64,000 nucleotides of DNA from Pseudonocardia sp. (GCA_019244295.1 JAFASX010000120.1:1-64000), one strand, 5' to 3'; shown: positions 46,684 through 56,842, numbered from the stretch's first letter. The notes: a model not told the origin generated them from the sequence alone. Numbers and translations are program-made.

Positions 46684-47103
46684 GTGGGCACCGCGCTGGT
46701 CTACGTTCTGGTGCTGCTTGGGGTCGCGGCGGTGTTCTTCACGGGTGCGGCGGTTTTGTTCGGGCGGGGTGAGGAGTTGGCCCCGATTCCGCGTGGAATC
46801 TCGCCGACCTGGCTGCCTGAACAAGACGTCACCGCGAGGGATGTGCGGGCCGTGCGGTTCCAGCTGACGGTGCGGGGTTATCGGATGGCGGAGGTGGATT
46901 GGGTACTTGATCGGTTGGCCGATGAGCTGGATCGGCTGGCCGGGGAGCACGCTCGGTTATGCAGGCGGATCATCGAGTTGGAGTTGGCGGACGAACCGGC
47001 CATCAATGATCCAGGGGATCTGACTGGGGATCCAACCGAGGACGTCACCGAAGAGCCAGCCCAGAAGCAGGAGGGATCTGACGCGCATGACCACGGATCT
47101 TGA
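46684..47103 (+). CDS. DivIVA-domain membrane protein
   Basis: The 139-residue protein begins with one transmembrane helix (ALVYVLVLLGVAAVFFTGAA). After a short linker it has a DivIVA-type segment, DVRAVRFQLTVRGYRMAEVD followed by WVLDRLADELDRL. A disordered acidic tail ends the protein. This matches the small Rv1209-type protein downstream of gpgS in mycobacteria. DivIVA-like helices recognise curved membrane or form coiled coils in cell growth; the role of this short form is unknown. The gene overlaps the next by 17 bases. Confidence 0.8.
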   Translation: MGTALVYVLVLLGVAAVFFTGAAVLFGRGEELAPIPRGISPTWLPEQDVTARDVRAVRFQLTVRGYRMAEVDWVLDRLADELDRLAGEHARLCRRIIELELADEPAINDPGDLTGDPTEDVTEEPAQKQEGSDAHDHGS

Positions 47104-47539
47104 GCTGACCGTCGAGCTGCCCGGCTCCCCCGAACACGCCTGGCTCGCGGTCACCGATTGGCCGAGGCAAGGTGAATGGATACTCGGCACCACGGTGGCA
47201 ATAACCGCGGGTGATGGGTGTTCGGTTGGCTCGACGCTCGCCGCTCGCACCGGGTGGGGCCCGATCGGTTTCCTGGACACCATGGAGATCACCGAGTGGG
47301 ATCCGGCGCGGCGGCGCTGCGTGGTTCGGCACACCGGCCAGCTGGTGCGCGGCGGCGGGGTGTTCGCGGTGACCCCAAGGCCTGGCGGGGGTTCCGTGCT
47401 GCACTGGACCGAGCTGCTGGAGCTGCCGTTCGGGGCGCTCGGGCGCTTGGGCTGGCCGGTGGTTCGGCCCGTGTTCGCCGCCGGTATCCGCTTGTCCCTG
47501 CGCCGTTTCGTAGCGTTCTGCGCGAACTATGACCGGTGA
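47087..47539 (+). CDS. SRPBCC (START-like) family protein
   Basis: The 150-residue protein starts LELTVELPGSPEHAWLAVTD and has ITEWDPARRRCVVRHTG and LHWTELLELPFGALGRLGWP. This is the helix-grip pattern of polyketide-cyclase/dehydrase-like proteins that bind hydrophobic ligands. No catalytic residue can be named. It overlaps the DivIVA-like gene by 17 bases and tagA by 11 bases, so the three are translated together. Despite the family name, nothing links it to the distant polyketide genes. Confidence 0.75.
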   Translation: MTTDLELTVELPGSPEHAWLAVTDWPRQGEWILGTTVAITAGDGCSVGSTLAARTGWGPIGFLDTMEITEWDPARRRCVVRHTGQLVRGGGVFAVTPRPGGGSVLHWTELLELPFGALGRLGWPVVRPVFAAGIRLSLRRFVAFCANYDR

Positions 47540-48113
47540 CCTATTGCCTGGCCCGGATGGCCGGCCGCGCTGTTCGTGGGGACTGTCCGCGCCGGAATAC
47601 CTCGCGTATCATGATCAGGAATGGGGTCGGCCGCTGCGCGGGGTGATCCCGATGTTCGAACGGCTGTGTTTGGAGGGGTTCCAGACGGGGTTGTCCTGGT
47701 TGGTGATCTTGCGTAAACGGGAGGCGTTTCGGCGTGCGTTCGCTGGCTTTGACCCGGCTAGGGTGGCCCAGTTCGATAATGCTGATACCGAGCGGCTGAT
47801 GGCCGACCTTGGGATTGTCCGCAACCGGGCCAAGATAGAAGCGGCCCGCCGCAACGCGCGGGCGGCGCTGGCGCTCGACGTTCCGCTGGACGAGCTGATC
47901 TGGTCGTTCGCGCCATTGGCTGATGCCAGGCCTCGGCCGCGAAGCCTGGCCGAGGTTCCGGTGGCCACGCCCGAGTCAGGCGCGATGGCTCGCGAGCTCA
48001 AGCGGCGTGGATTCAGCTTCGTCGGCCCAACTACCTGTTATGCCTTGATGCAAGCCGCCGGTTTGGTGGATGATCACTTAGCGGGCTGCGCGAGCGCCGG
48101 TTTGGCAGGGTGA
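47529..48113 (+). CDS. tag: DNA-3-methyladenine glycosylase I
   Basis: The 194-residue protein shows the Tag pattern: RCSWGLSAPEYLAYHDQEWG, FERLCLEGFQTGLSWLVIL, RNRAKIEAARRNARA and FSFVGPTTCYALMQAAGLVD, then DHLAGC. The early Cys and His and the late His and Cys form its zinc site. It removes 3-methyladenine from alkylated DNA. The same gene stands at this place in mycobacteria (Rv1210). Confidence 0.95.
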   Translation: MTGDLLPGPDGRPRCSWGLSAPEYLAYHDQEWGRPLRGVIPMFERLCLEGFQTGLSWLVILRKREAFRRAFAGFDPARVAQFDNADTERLMADLGIVRNRAKIEAARRNARAALALDVPLDELIWSFAPLADARPRPRSLAEVPVATPESGAMARELKRRGFSFVGPTTCYALMQAAGLVDDHLAGCASAGLAG

Positions 48114-48253
48114 ATGATCGCCTCGGTTGCACAGCGTGTTGAGTAATGGGGGAGAATATTTTGCGCCGAGGGCACTGGTCTCCTCCGGAGGTTACGCATC
48201 GGATCCCCGACGAACGTCTGCCCCGGACTGAACGTGATGGAGGTAGCTAGAAC

Positions 48254-48421
48254 ATGGCGGCTATGAAGCCCCGGACCGGTGATGGTCCCCTCGAAGTGAC
48301 CAAAGAAGGACGAGGCATCGTGATGCGAGTTCCGCTGGAGGGGGGCGGACGGCTCGTGGTGGAGATGTCGGCCGAGGAAGCCAGCGATCTCGGTGACGCG
48401 CTGAAAGCGGCTTCGGGCTGA
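48254..48421 (+). CDS. DUF3117 protein, 55 residues
   Basis: This short gene starts at ATG 48254 and stops at TGA 48421. Its product begins MAAMKPRTGDGPLEVTKEGR and ends in SAEEASDLGDALKAASG, the full length of the DUF3117 family, which is highly conserved in actinobacteria (Rv1211 type). The function is unknown. It has the same neighbours as in mycobacteria, between tag and the glg region. Confidence 0.92.
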   Translation: MAAMKPRTGDGPLEVTKEGRGIVMRVPLEGGGRLVVEMSAEEASDLGDALKAASG

Positions 48422-48477
48422 GTACCGCGACGGATCTCCCGACATCGGCCGGTGTTGTTCCGGCGGTCCCGACGCCG

Positions 48478-49947
48478 TTGCTCTCAGTAGTCGCGGTTCA
48501 GCGGGTATCCACCGCGCTTGAGTGGGTGATCACGCTAGATGCCGCGGGACGTCAGGGCGGCTATGGCCTGGGTGGCCGTGGCGAGGTGGATCAGACGCAC
48601 ATCGAGCGACTGGGCGCGACCGGCAAAGCGGGCGGGGTGTATCCGCTGGCCGACGGTCGTTGGCTGGTTGGTATCGGAGATGGCGACGATGCGGCTTGTC
48701 GCAGCGCCGGAGCCGCGTTGGCGCGGGCGATGAACGCGCGGCCTGAGCGTGAGGGGACCCAGCCTCGGCCGCCGGACCCGGTTGCCCTTGACGTAGCCGG
48801 TTGGACCCAGCCGCGTCGCTTGGCGTTGATCACCGGATTGTTGTTGGGCTCGCACCGGTTTCGGGTGAGCCGGCGTCAGGTCGCGCCGCCCGGTCGGGTC
48901 GAGCTGGTCGTACCCGTTGAGGAACTCGCGGAGTTGCGCCAGGCGGTGGAGATTGCCAGCGCGCTGGCCGGCGCCACCGCGCTGGCCCGGGATCTGGCCA
49001 GCATGCCATCGGACGTGAAGACGCCGACCTGGTTGGCGCGGACCGCCGCCGCGCTGGTTGGTCAGCTAGCCGCGGAGGTATCGGGGTTGACCGCCACCAT
49101 ATGGCCAGCGGAGCGGCTGGCCGCCGAAGGATTCGGCGGGGTGCTCGCGGTCGGTGGTGGCTCGTCCCGGCCGCCCGCGCTTTTGCGGTTGGACTGGCGG
49201 CCCTCGGCTCGGGCTGATGATCGTCACCTGGTGTTCGTCGGCAAGGGAGTCACGTTCGACACTGGTGGCATCTCGATCAAACCGGCGGACGGGATGCACC
49301 TAATGCGGACTGACATGTCGGGGGGTGCGGCGGTGATCGCCGCGATGCTGGCGATCGGACGGCTCGGGCTGCCGCTGCGGGTGACCGGGTTGGTGCCGGC
49401 CGCGGAAAACCACGTGTCCGGCTCGGCGTATCGCCCGGGTGACGTGGTGCGCCACTTCGACGGCACCACGACCGAAGTGGTCAACACCGACGCCGAGGGT
49501 CGGATGGTGCTCGCCGATGCGATTGGATACGCGGTGCGTGAGCTGGCACCTGATTTGATCGTGGACGTTGCTACCCTGACCGGGGCGATGAAGGTGTCGC
49601 TGGGGTTGCGTACCGGCGGGCTGTTCGCCACCGACGATGAGTTGGCGAGCAGGTTGCTGGCCGCCGGGGACCGAGTGGGTGAGCGTTGGTGGCGTATGCC
49701 GTTGTTGGAACATGTGGCGGAGGAGGTCCGCTCCGACATCGCCGACGTCCGGCAGGCCCCGCCCGGCCCTGGCGGGATCAGCGCGGCGCTATTTCTCCGT
49801 GAGTTCACCCGAGGCGTGCCGTGGGCACATCTCGATATCGCCGGCCCGGCCCGGTGTGATAAACCGTATGCCGAGGTAGGCGAGGGTGCGACGGGGTTTG
49901 CCGCACGCACCCTCGTCGAGCTGGTGCGTGGCTACACCGGTGGCTGA
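48478..49947 (+). CDS. pepA: Leucyl aminopeptidase, M17 family
   Basis: The C-terminal catalytic domain is complete: LVFVGKGVTFDTGGISIKPA, MRTDMSGGAAVIAAMLAI, VPAAENHVSGSAYRPGDVV and the family signature VNTDAEGRMVLADAIGYAV. These hold the two-metal site. The N-terminal domain (about 1-160) is less conserved. The start is uncertain: TTG 48478 is the earliest standard start after an in-frame stop near 48395, and no good ribosome site is seen. It removes N-terminal residues from peptides in the cytosol. It follows DUF3117 by 56 bases. Confidence 0.9.
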   Translation: MLSVVAVQRVSTALEWVITLDAAGRQGGYGLGGRGEVDQTHIERLGATGKAGGVYPLADGRWLVGIGDGDDAACRSAGAALARAMNARPEREGTQPRPPDPVALDVAGWTQPRRLALITGLLLGSHRFRVSRRQVAPPGRVELVVPVEELAELRQAVEIASALAGATALARDLASMPSDVKTPTWLARTAAALVGQLAAEVSGLTATIWPAERLAAEGFGGVLAVGGGSSRPPALLRLDWRPSARADDRHLVFVGKGVTFDTGGISIKPADGMHLMRTDMSGGAAVIAAMLAIGRLGLPLRVTGLVPAAENHVSGSAYRPGDVVRHFDGTTTEVVNTDAEGRMVLADAIGYAVRELAPDLIVDVATLTGAMKVSLGLRTGGLFATDDELASRLLAAGDRVGERWWRMPLLEHVAEEVRSDIADVRQAPPGPGGISAALFLREFTRGVPWAHLDIAGPARCDKPYAEVGEGATGFAARTLVELVRGYTGG

Positions 49948-50241
49948 GCAGCTGAAGCTCGCTTGAACATCGCAGGTATATGCCGCCATCGGCGATGGTC
50001 GCGTGTACCCTGAGGTCGTACGGCCGGTCTGCGCTGTTGCGGCTCGGCGTGTGTCACTGGGTCTGTGGCGCCAGTGCGTCGGCGGATCCCCGGCACGATT
50101 AATTGGTCAGAAGTGGAACCCGGCCTGGCGGCGCACTAGTGTCGGGACAGTGACGGCGTGGGCACGCATCCGGTGGCTGCCGCGGTGCGCGAGTCGTCCC
50201 GCGAGCGGGGTGCCCGCCCAGCGGAAGACGGGATTTATCTG

Positions 50242-51483
50242 ATGAGTTCATCAGCGCACTTCCCGGTCGGGATGACGGGCAGCGTGCTCGGGATCGTGTT
50301 GGCTGGTGGTGAGGGCAAGCGGCTATGGCCGCTCACCGCGGACAGAGCGAAGCCCGCCGTGCCGTTCGGCGGGAACTATCGGCTCATCGACTTCGTGCTG
50401 TCCAACCTGGTCAATGCCGGCTTGCACCGCATTTGCGTGCTCACCCAGTACAAGTCTCACTCGTTAGACCGGCACATTTCCACCACCTGGCGGTTGTCGA
50501 GTGTGCTTGACCAGTACATCACCACGGTTCCCGCGCAGCAGCGGCTCGGCCGGCGGTGGTACACCGGGTCCGCTGACGCGATCTATCAGAGCCTGAACCT
50601 GATTTACGACGAGCGGCCAGACTATCTCGCGGTGTTCGGCGCGGATCATGTCTACCGGATGGATCCGGGGCAGATGATCACTCAACACATCAACAGCGGT
50701 GCCGGTGTCACGGTGGCTGGCATCCGCGTGCCCCGCGCCGAAGCCAAGGCGTTCGGCTGCATCTCGTCTGACTTAGACGGGCGCATTACGGACTTCCTGG
50801 AGAAGCCGTCCGACCCACCGGGCACCCCGGACGACCCCGAGATGACGTTCGCTTCGATGGGTAACTATCTGTTCTCCACAGACGTCCTGCTGCACGCGCT
50901 GCACGCGGATGCCGACGACGGCGATTCAGACCACGACATGGGCGGCGACATCATCCCCCGGTTGGTCCGCGCCGGAGAGGCCGCCGTGTACGACTTCGCG
51001 GACAACGTGGTGCCAGGCGCCACCGACCGAGACGCCGGGTACTGGCGTGATGTCGGCAAGCTCGACGCGTACTACGAGGCGCACACCGACCTGGTGTCGA
51101 TCCACCCTATCTTCAACCTCTACAACTCCCACTGGCCCATCCGCACCGCTACTCCGCCGCTGCCACCGGCCAAGTTCGTGCACTCCGGTCGCGCGGAGGA
51201 TTCCATGGTCGGTCCGGGGACGATCATCTCCGGGGGCAGGGTGTATCGCTCAGTGGTGAGCGCGGGAGTGCGGGTGGAAGCGGGTGCGGAGGTGTCCGAC
51301 TCGGTGCTGCTGCCCGGAGTGCGGATTGGTCGGGGCGCGATCGTCCGGGGCGCGATCTTGGACAAGAACGTGATCGTGCCCGATGGCGCTCAGATCGGCG
51401 TGGACCTGGCGCTGGATCGAGCCCGCTACACTGTCAGCGGCGGCGGTGTCGTGGTACTGGGCAAAGGGGTTACGGCGTTCTGA
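50242..51483 (+). CDS. glgC: Glucose-1-phosphate adenylyltransferase
   Basis: The protein has the nucleotidyltransferase site [20 protein letters not shown], followed by [20 protein letters not shown]. It continues with [14 protein letters not shown] and [20 protein letters not shown], and ends in a left-handed beta-helix. It makes ADP-glucose for glycogen or alpha-glucan synthesis. ATG 50242 gives a normal length (413 residues); GTG 50158 would add 28 doubtful residues. The 294 bases upstream hold no gene. glgA, divergent from glgC in mycobacteria, is missing here. The window also has a debranching enzyme and glucoamylase for the opposite direction. Confidence 0.95.
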   Translation: MSSSAHFPVGMTGSVLGIVLAGGEGKRLWPLTADRAKPAVPFGGNYRLIDFVLSNLVNAGLHRICVLTQYKSHSLDRHISTTWRLSSVLDQYITTVPAQQRLGRRWYTGSADAIYQSLNLIYDERPDYLAVFGADHVYRMDPGQMITQHINSGAGVTVAGIRVPRAEAKAFGCISSDLDGRITDFLEKPSDPPGTPDDPEMTFASMGNYLFSTDVLLHALHADADDGDSDHDMGGDIIPRLVRAGEAAVYDFADNVVPGATDRDAGYWRDVGKLDAYYEAHTDLVSIHPIFNLYNSHWPIRTATPPLPPAKFVHSGRAEDSMVGPGTIISGGRVYRSVVSAGVRVEAGAEVSDSVLLPGVRIGRGAIVRGAILDKNVIVPDGAQIGVDLALDRARYTVSGGGVVVLGKGVTAF

Positions 51484-51522
51484 ATCCCAGCTGAACTCCC
51501 GGCCAGCGAGCTAGCACGCCAG

Positions 51523-52161
51523 TCACAGTGCTTTGGCCGCGAGCAACAGGCCTTCGTCAACCGGCAGCAGCAGCGACACCAGCTGGTCGTGCTCTTGGCA
51601 GATCCGTCGCACCTCACGCAGTGCGTGCCTGAACGGGTCGTGTGCCGCTGGTTCGGTTTCAGCCGTTGTCGCCGCGCCGGGCATCGCCACCACGCCGCCA
51701 GGACGCAGCAGCCGGATCGCTTCGTCCAGGTAACGCGGGTACTCGGCCGTCACCGCGTCCACGAAGACCAAGTCGTAGGCCCCGTCCGCGAGGCGGGGCA
51801 GCACGTCCAGCGCCATACCGTTGATCAACCTGAGCCGCCCTGGCGGGAAGCCATCGGCCAGGAACGCCGCCCTGGCTGCCCGCTGCAGCTCCGGTTCCAC
51901 ATCGATCGAGGTCAGCACTCCGTCCGGAGCCATCCCGCGCAGCAGCCACAGCCCACTGACGCCGGTCCCGGTACCGACCTCCACCACCGCCCGAGCTCGC
52001 AGCGCAGTGGCCAGGAAACGCAAGGTGGCGCCGGTATGGGGAGTAACCGGCACGCAGCCGAAGTCCGCGCCACGGGCCCGTGCCTCCAGCAGCGCCGCAT
52101 CCTCGTCGAGGTGGCTCTCCGGGTGGTCTAGGGCGGTGGTACGGCTGCCGTTACCTTGCAC
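51523..52161 (-). CDS. SAM-dependent O-methyltransferase
   Basis: The 212-residue protein has the SAM-binding motif [20 protein letters not shown], then [18 protein letters not shown] and [20 protein letters not shown]. This is the pattern of the small class of catechol- and caffeoyl-CoA-type methyltransferases. It corresponds in position to Rv1220c, upstream of and divergent from sigE. The substrate is unknown. No membrane segment is present. Confidence 0.85.
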   Translation of the reverse strand: MQGNGSRTTALDHPESHLDEDAALLEARARGADFGCVPVTPHTGATLRFLATALRARAVVEVGTGTGVSGLWLLRGMAPDGVLTSIDVEPELQRAARAAFLADGFPPGRLRLINGMALDVLPRLADGAYDLVFVDAVTAEYPRYLDEAIRLLRPGGVVAMPGAATTAETEPAAHDPFRHALREVRRICQEHDQLVSLLLPVDEGLLLAAKAL

Positions 52162-52322
52162 GGTCTGAGGTTACTGTCCAGCCAGAACGCGATCACACGG
52201 CGCGGCGTTTTCCGGTTCTTACCCCGCTCTCAGCCTTCCCTCACCGGTGGCTCACCAGGGTGCGCAACGGTGGGCCCATACGGAGCGGACGGGGCGTCGC
52301 CAGCTCCGGGGCGAGCCGATCT

Positions 52323-52348
52323 GGAATAACCAGGGCGCTCGGCGCGTT
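52323..52348 (+). promoter_or_regulatory. Candidate ECF-type promoter of sigE
   Basis: GGAATA at 52323-52328 and CGTT at 52345-52348 are separated by 16 bases. This fits the GGAAYA-N16-cGTT pattern read by SigE/SigH-type sigma factors. It ends 46 bases before the sigE start codon, so autoregulation is likely. Confidence 0.45.
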
Positions 52349-52394
52349 GGAACAACGCGGCGCTACCCGCCGCCAGGAGGTGCGAACAGCGACC

Positions 52395-53030
52395 ATGGTC
52401 GATCAACCTAGCGTTGTCGACGGGCCTTGTGCCAGCGCGTTGCCCGCGGAATCGCCCGGCTGGGAGCCGCCGAGCTGGGACGAGATTGTCCGCGAACACG
52501 CCGACCGGGTATACCGACTGGCGTACCGGCTGACCGGCAACAGCCACGACGCGGAGGACCTCACCCAGGAGACCTTCATCCGGGTCTTCCGATCGCTGGC
52601 GTCCTACCAGCCCGGAACCTTTGAAGGCTGGCTTCACCGAATCACCACCAACCTGTTTCTCGACATGGTCCGGCGCCGGAATCGACTGCGGATGGAGGGC
52701 CTGCCTGAGGACACCGACCGGCTGGCCGGCGGCGGTCCAGAACCTGAACTGGTCTATTCCGAAACTCATCTGGACCCGGCGTTGCAGGCGTCCCTGGACG
52801 AACTTGCGCCCGAGTTTCGAGCCGCCGTGGTGCTGTGCGACATTGAAGGCCTTTCCTACGAAGAGATCGGCGCTACTCTGGGAGTTAAACTGGGAACCGT
52901 GCGCAGTCGAATCCATCGAGGCAGAGCCGCGCTGCGGGCTTCACTCGAGCGACACCGCGCGCATCGAACGACGGATGAGCCGGGCGGGCAAGCGCTCGGC
53001 GCGGACCGGGGCCGGGAGGGCGCTGGATGA
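52395..53030 (+). CDS. sigE: ECF RNA polymerase sigma factor, SigE
   Basis: ATG 52395 opens a 211-residue protein with sigma region 2 ([20 protein letters not shown], then TFIRVFRSL) and region 4 ([20 protein letters not shown], then VRSRIHRGR). Its gene is followed, with a four-base stop/start overlap, by a zinc anti-sigma factor. Then come htrA and tatB, the same order as in mycobacterial sigE. It would direct the cell-envelope stress response. A matching promoter motif lies just upstream. Confidence 0.95.
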   Translation: MVDQPSVVDGPCASALPAESPGWEPPSWDEIVREHADRVYRLAYRLTGNSHDAEDLTQETFIRVFRSLASYQPGTFEGWLHRITTNLFLDMVRRRNRLRMEGLPEDTDRLAGGGPEPELVYSETHLDPALQASLDELAPEFRAAVVLCDIEGLSYEEIGATLGVKLGTVRSRIHRGRAALRASLERHRAHRTTDEPGGQALGADRGREGAG

Positions 53031-53608
53031 GCGGTATCCGGAGGCAGCTTCCAGCGAGTTCGCCGTGGCGGCAGTCGCATCTCGCGATGGACGCCATCGT
53101 GGCATTCGTCGATGAAGAGCTGTCCCCGGGCGCCCGGGAGCGGGCATTGTCCCACTTGGCGGGGTGTGGTGAGTGCGCTGCCCAGGTGGTTGGGCAGACA
53201 CAGGCCCGATTAGCGTTGCGCGCTTCCGCTGTCCCCAGCTTGCCGTCGTCGTTGTTGCGTACCCTCCATGCCATTCCGCGGGAGGCCGAGTTACCTGATC
53301 CGTCCGCCGAACTGGCGGTAGCGTCCGGTGGCGAGCTGGTTTCGGTAGTTCGCTGGCCACGGCCGGCCGTGAGGCGTCGGCTGCTGGACCGCCGATTCCG
53401 GGTCGGTGCCGGGGCAGTCCTCGCGGGCCTCGCACTGGGTGCATGGATTTTGTCCGCGCTGCCTGACACGTTGGCGGATTCGCCGGCCCACCCGCCCGGC
53501 CAGGTGGCCAGTCCGCCGAGTATCCAGCTGGTCCCTGGCCCGGAAGCACCCGCCGCGGCTTCCCTGTCGGCGTCCATCGTGGGGCCGACCCCGCCCGCCC
53601 ACCGCTGA
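53027..53608 (+). CDS. rseA: Anti-sigma-E factor with zinc-binding domain
   Basis: The 193-residue protein has the zinc anti-sigma motif Hx3Cx2C in [17 protein letters not shown] (about residues 41-57). It also has a transmembrane helix at about 125-146 ([20 protein letters not shown]) and a proline-rich outer tail. It should hold SigE inactive at the membrane until redox or envelope stress. The ATGA overlap with sigE keeps the two proteins at a fixed ratio. Confidence 0.9.
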   Translation: MSGIRRQLPASSPWRQSHLAMDAIVAFVDEELSPGARERALSHLAGCGECAAQVVGQTQARLALRASAVPSLPSSLLRTLHAIPREAELPDPSAELAVASGGELVSVVRWPRPAVRRRLLDRRFRVGAGAVLAGLALGAWILSALPDTLADSPAHPPGQVASPPSIQLVPGPEAPAAASLSASIVGPTPPAHR

Positions 53609-53738
53609 GCCGCGGCGGACGCGGCGCGGTCGTGTCGCGGCGCAGTCGATCGAGCTACGCTGGCTTCACCCGCCGAGCGGCAGGCTGTGTGATAGGTAGT
53701 GCGACGAATCCAGGAGTCCGGCCACCGATGAGCTGCCG

Positions 53739-55355
53739 ATGAGTGAAACCCAGCCCGACCGGGATGAACCGGCCTCACAGCCGAAGACCCCACCGTCGGC
53801 GACCCCATCACCCGCCGCCGCACAGCCGGTGACCGACGGTCTCAGCGAACCGCCGAGGCTGGGTCCTCGTCCGTTGCTTCGGCCACCGGTGGAGGCCGAC
53901 GCGGCGGAGGCATTCGGCCGCCCCGAAGGCGTCCTGGGCGCGTTCGCGCCGATCAACCTTGGCGGCGGCGCCAGCCTGGCTAACGGCGCCGCACACCGTC
54001 TCGGTGAGCTCCGCGTTGACACGGAGCGACCGACCCATCCCGCGTTGGCGGATGCCTTCGGCCGACCGGCCGGGTCTCATACCAGTCTGCAGCGCCCACC
54101 AGATGAGCTCGTCGACGGCCAGACCCGCAATGGGCGGCCGGACCCGTTTTGGGACAGCGCCGCTTCCCGCAATCCATGGCGGGACCCTTCGGCGTCGGTC
54201 TCACTTGGCCCACCCGCGCTCGCGGAAACGAAACCGAGCGGGACCATCCCGGTAGGTGCTCGGCTCAGCGCCCGCGAGGTGCTGTTCGGCAAGCAGGTCA
54301 AGCCGAGCGCGCTCGCGTCGCTCGGGGCGATCGCGCTTCTCGTCGGGGCTGTCGGTGGCCTGGTCGGACACTGGGCCGGCGAGTCCTCGTCCTCCCTGCT
54401 CGATCCGGGCGCCACGATCACAGCGGTTGAGCCGGCCAAGGAACGTCCGCGCGGTTCAGTCGCCGACATCGCCGCGCGCGTGGTGCCGGCCGTGGTGTCC
54501 ATCGAGATCAGGCTCGGTGACCAAGGCGGCACCGGAGGATCGGGAGTAGTGATCGACAGTGACGGTCACATCCTCACCAACAACCATGTGGTGGCGCCCG
54601 CGGTGGGCATACCCGGTTCGTCGATCGAGGCCACCTTCCAGAACGGCGTGCACGCTCCGCTTCGAGTGATCGGCCGGGACCCCAAGACCGACCTCGCGGT
54701 GGTCAAAGTGGATGTCCAGAACCTCACGGTGGCCCAGGTGGGCCGGTCGGCCAACCTGGCGGTCGGGGACGCGGTGATCGCTATCGGCTCGCCGCTCGGA
54801 CTCGCCGGGACGGTCACCGACGGCATCGTGAGCGCACTCAACCGGCCGGTCAGACTCAACGGCGAGGGTTCGGACACCAACGCGGTCATTGATGCGATCC
54901 AGACCGACGCGGCCATCAACCCCGGCAACTCCGGCGGTCCGTTGGTTGACTCCACCGGCGCCGTCGTCGGGCTGAACACCGCGATCAGCACCAGGGGCGA
55001 GGGCGGCTCGATCGGGCTAGGCTTCGCCATCCCGATCGACGACGCGCGCAAGATCGCCGAGCGACTGATCAGGTTCGGCTCGGTCAAGCACGCCGAGCTC
55101 GGGGTGAACACGAAGATCAAGACGGACGGTGTCAACGACGGGGCCCAGGTGCAGAACGTGCGAATTGGGAGCGCGGCGGCCGAAGCGGGTATCGTCGAGG
55201 GCGACGTCATTATTCGGTTCGGCAACCGTCCGATCCGGGTGGCCAACGAACTCGATGTCGCGCAGCGCGAGCACGAGATCGGCGAGCAGGTGCCAATCCA
55301 GCTGATTCGGCAGGGTCGCTTGCTCACCGTGACCGCGACGCTTCATTCTGACTGA
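53739..55355 (+). CDS. htrA: HtrA-type serine protease with PDZ domain
   Basis: The 538-residue protein has a long proline-rich cytoplasmic N-terminus (about 1-185) and one transmembrane helix (ASLGAIALLVGAVGGLVG). A trypsin-like domain follows with His283 (TNNHVV), Asp318 (KTDLAVVKV) and Ser398 (NPGNSGGPLV). A single PDZ domain is at the end (AEAGIVEGDVIIRFGNRPI). It degrades or refolds damaged envelope proteins and may act on the anti-sigma factor. It is 130 bases downstream of rseA. Confidence 0.95.
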   Translation: MSETQPDRDEPASQPKTPPSATPSPAAAQPVTDGLSEPPRLGPRPLLRPPVEADAAEAFGRPEGVLGAFAPINLGGGASLANGAAHRLGELRVDTERPTHPALADAFGRPAGSHTSLQRPPDELVDGQTRNGRPDPFWDSAASRNPWRDPSASVSLGPPALAETKPSGTIPVGARLSAREVLFGKQVKPSALASLGAIALLVGAVGGLVGHWAGESSSSLLDPGATITAVEPAKERPRGSVADIAARVVPAVVSIEIRLGDQGGTGGSGVVIDSDGHILTNNHVVAPAVGIPGSSIEATFQNGVHAPLRVIGRDPKTDLAVVKVDVQNLTVAQVGRSANLAVGDAVIAIGSPLGLAGTVTDGIVSALNRPVRLNGEGSDTNAVIDAIQTDAAINPGNSGGPLVDSTGAVVGLNTAISTRGEGGSIGLGFAIPIDDARKIAERLIRFGSVKHAELGVNTKIKTDGVNDGAQVQNVRIGSAAAEAGIVEGDVIIRFGNRPIRVANELDVAQREHEIGEQVPIQLIRQGRLLTVTATLHSD

Positions 55356-55391
55356 CCGGTAACGCCAGCAACCGGGCCAGGGGAGGCCAGA

Positions 55392-55814
55392 ATGTTCGAG
55401 AACATGGGCTGGGGCGAGATCCTGGTGCTGTTCGTGGCTGGCCTGTTCATTCTTGGGCCGGAGCGACTGCCGGAGGCCGCGGCCTGGGTCGGGCGCACCC
55501 TCCGGCAGGTGAGGCAGTTCGCGTACGGTGCCCGTGAGCAGCTACGCAGCGAGCTCGGCCCACAGTACGACGAGTTGCGTGCGCCGCTGGACGAGCTGCG
55601 TGCGCTGCGCGACTTCGATCCGCGCACAGCGATGACCCGGACGTTGTTCGACGACCAGCCAGCCATGAAGCCAAACGGGTTCGTTCCGCCTCGCGGTGAA
55701 GTTCGGGGTGAAGCTCGGCCCGCCGCTGGCCTGCCTTGGCCGCATCCGGCGGCCGAACCGCCCCGCCCGCTCGCGCCGGGTGAACGTCCTCCGATCGACC
55801 CCGACGCCACCTGA
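55392..55814 (+). CDS. tatB: Sec-independent translocase protein TatB
   Basis: The 140-residue protein has the short N-terminal membrane helix [20 protein letters not shown]. An amphipathic helix ([20 protein letters not shown]) and a charged, proline-rich tail follow. The glutamate in the helix and the FILGPERLP hinge are typical of TatB. It works with TatA and TatC in export of folded proteins. Its place after htrA matches mycobacteria (Rv1224). Confidence 0.92.
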   Translation: MFENMGWGEILVLFVAGLFILGPERLPEAAAWVGRTLRQVRQFAYGAREQLRSELGPQYDELRAPLDELRALRDFDPRTAMTRTLFDDQPAMKPNGFVPPRGEVRGEARPAAGLPWPHPAAEPPRPLAPGERPPIDPDAT

Positions 55815-56026
55815 GGCGCGCTGCGCGCGCCCCCCGTGAGTGCCGACGCGCTGGGCCGGGGCTTTCGGCATGGTGGCGCGCAGTGGTGTTGTCCCCTGGC
55901 GGGGTGTGCCACCGTGGTGATGATGTGGTCACGATGTCGTGGCCGCAGCCAGCGGAGTCGTCAGGGCTCGGAGGGGACTGCGTGGGGATGTGAGTTGGTA
56001 CGTAGAGTCGCGGAGGTGGGTGGCTG

Positions 56027-56842
56027 GTGAGCGTTCGGGTGCGAAGTAGCGGCGGCGCGGCTCGGGTGGGGGGCGGGTTCATCCAGCGGGTCCGCCTGGA
56101 CTGCCCTGGGGATCCCCCTGCCGAACCTGAGGGGCCCGACCCCGTCGGAGGGCAGGAGTATCCGTTCGATCTGCCGGTGGTGCGCGAGCTAGCGGCGGCC
56201 GGTGGGTTGGAGCTGGGCCCGGGGGTGACGTTCCTGGTGGGCGAGAACGGGTCGGGCAAGTCCACGCTGGTGGAGGCGATCGCGGTGGCGGCGGGCTTCA
56301 ACGCCGAGGGTGGTTCGCGGTCGTTCCACTTCGTGACCCGCGCCTCGGAGTCCAGCCTCGGGCAGCACCTGCTGTTGCGGTGGGGTGTGCGCAAGCCGCG
56401 GACGGGATTCTTCCTGCGCGCGGAGTCGTTCTACAACGTGGCCACCGAGATCGACCGGCTCGATCCCGGCGGCGGCTGGCTGCTGCCCTCTTACGGAGGT
56501 CGCTCGCTGCACGAGCGCTCGCACGGAGAGTCGTTTTTGAACCTCGTGACGCACCGCTTCGGCCCGAACGGGCTCTACGTCCTGGACGAGCCGGAGGCGG
56601 CGTTGTCCCCACGCGGCTGCCTGGCCCTGATAGCGCGGATCATCGAGCTGGTGGCCCAGGGCAGCCAGTTCGTCGTGGCCACCCACTCTCCGATGCTGCT
56701 CGCGGTCCCGGGCGCGCGGATCCTGCAGATTGACCAAACTGGCCGGATCGATCGGGTCGACTACGACGAGGCCGACCCAGTCAGTCTGACGAGAGCGTTC
56801 CTGGCCGCACCCGAACAGTTCCTGCGACATCTGGCCCCCTGA
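56027..56842 (+). CDS. AAA/ABC-type ATPase without membrane partner
   Basis: The 271-residue protein has Walker A in TFLVGENGSGKSTLVEAIAV. A degenerate signature region (SHGESFLNLV), Walker B in GLYVLDEPEAALSPRGCLAL and the switch QFVVATHSPMLLAVPGARIL follow. This is the compact single-domain ATPase type (AAA_23/SMC-like head) found as stand-alone proteins or in defence-like and repair pairs. No partner nuclease or permease is adjacent; the next gene is convergent. GTG 56027 is the likely start. Confidence 0.8.
   Translation: MSVRVRSSGGAARVGGGFIQRVRLDCPGDPPAEPEGPDPVGGQEYPFDLPVVRELAAAGGLELGPGVTFLVGENGSGKSTLVEAIAVAAGFNAEGGSRSFHFVTRASESSLGQHLLLRWGVRKPRTGFFLRAESFYNVATEIDRLDPGGGWLLPSYGGRSLHERSHGESFLNLVTHRFGPNGLYVLDEPEAALSPRGCLALIARIIELVAQGSQFVVATHSPMLLAVPGARILQIDQTGRIDRVDYDEADPVSLTRAFLAAPEQFLRHLAP

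Noticed and set aside
47087..47539. SRPBCC protein as a polyketide cyclase of the cluster
   Set aside because: Its overlapping neighbours are the conserved DivIVA-like and tag genes, and the synthase is modular type I, which does not use such cyclases.
48182..48191. Palindrome CCTCCGGAGG upstream of the DUF3117 gene
   Set aside because: A ten-base palindrome of this composition is expected by chance in such GC-rich DNA, and it lies too far from the start codon to act as a ribosome site.
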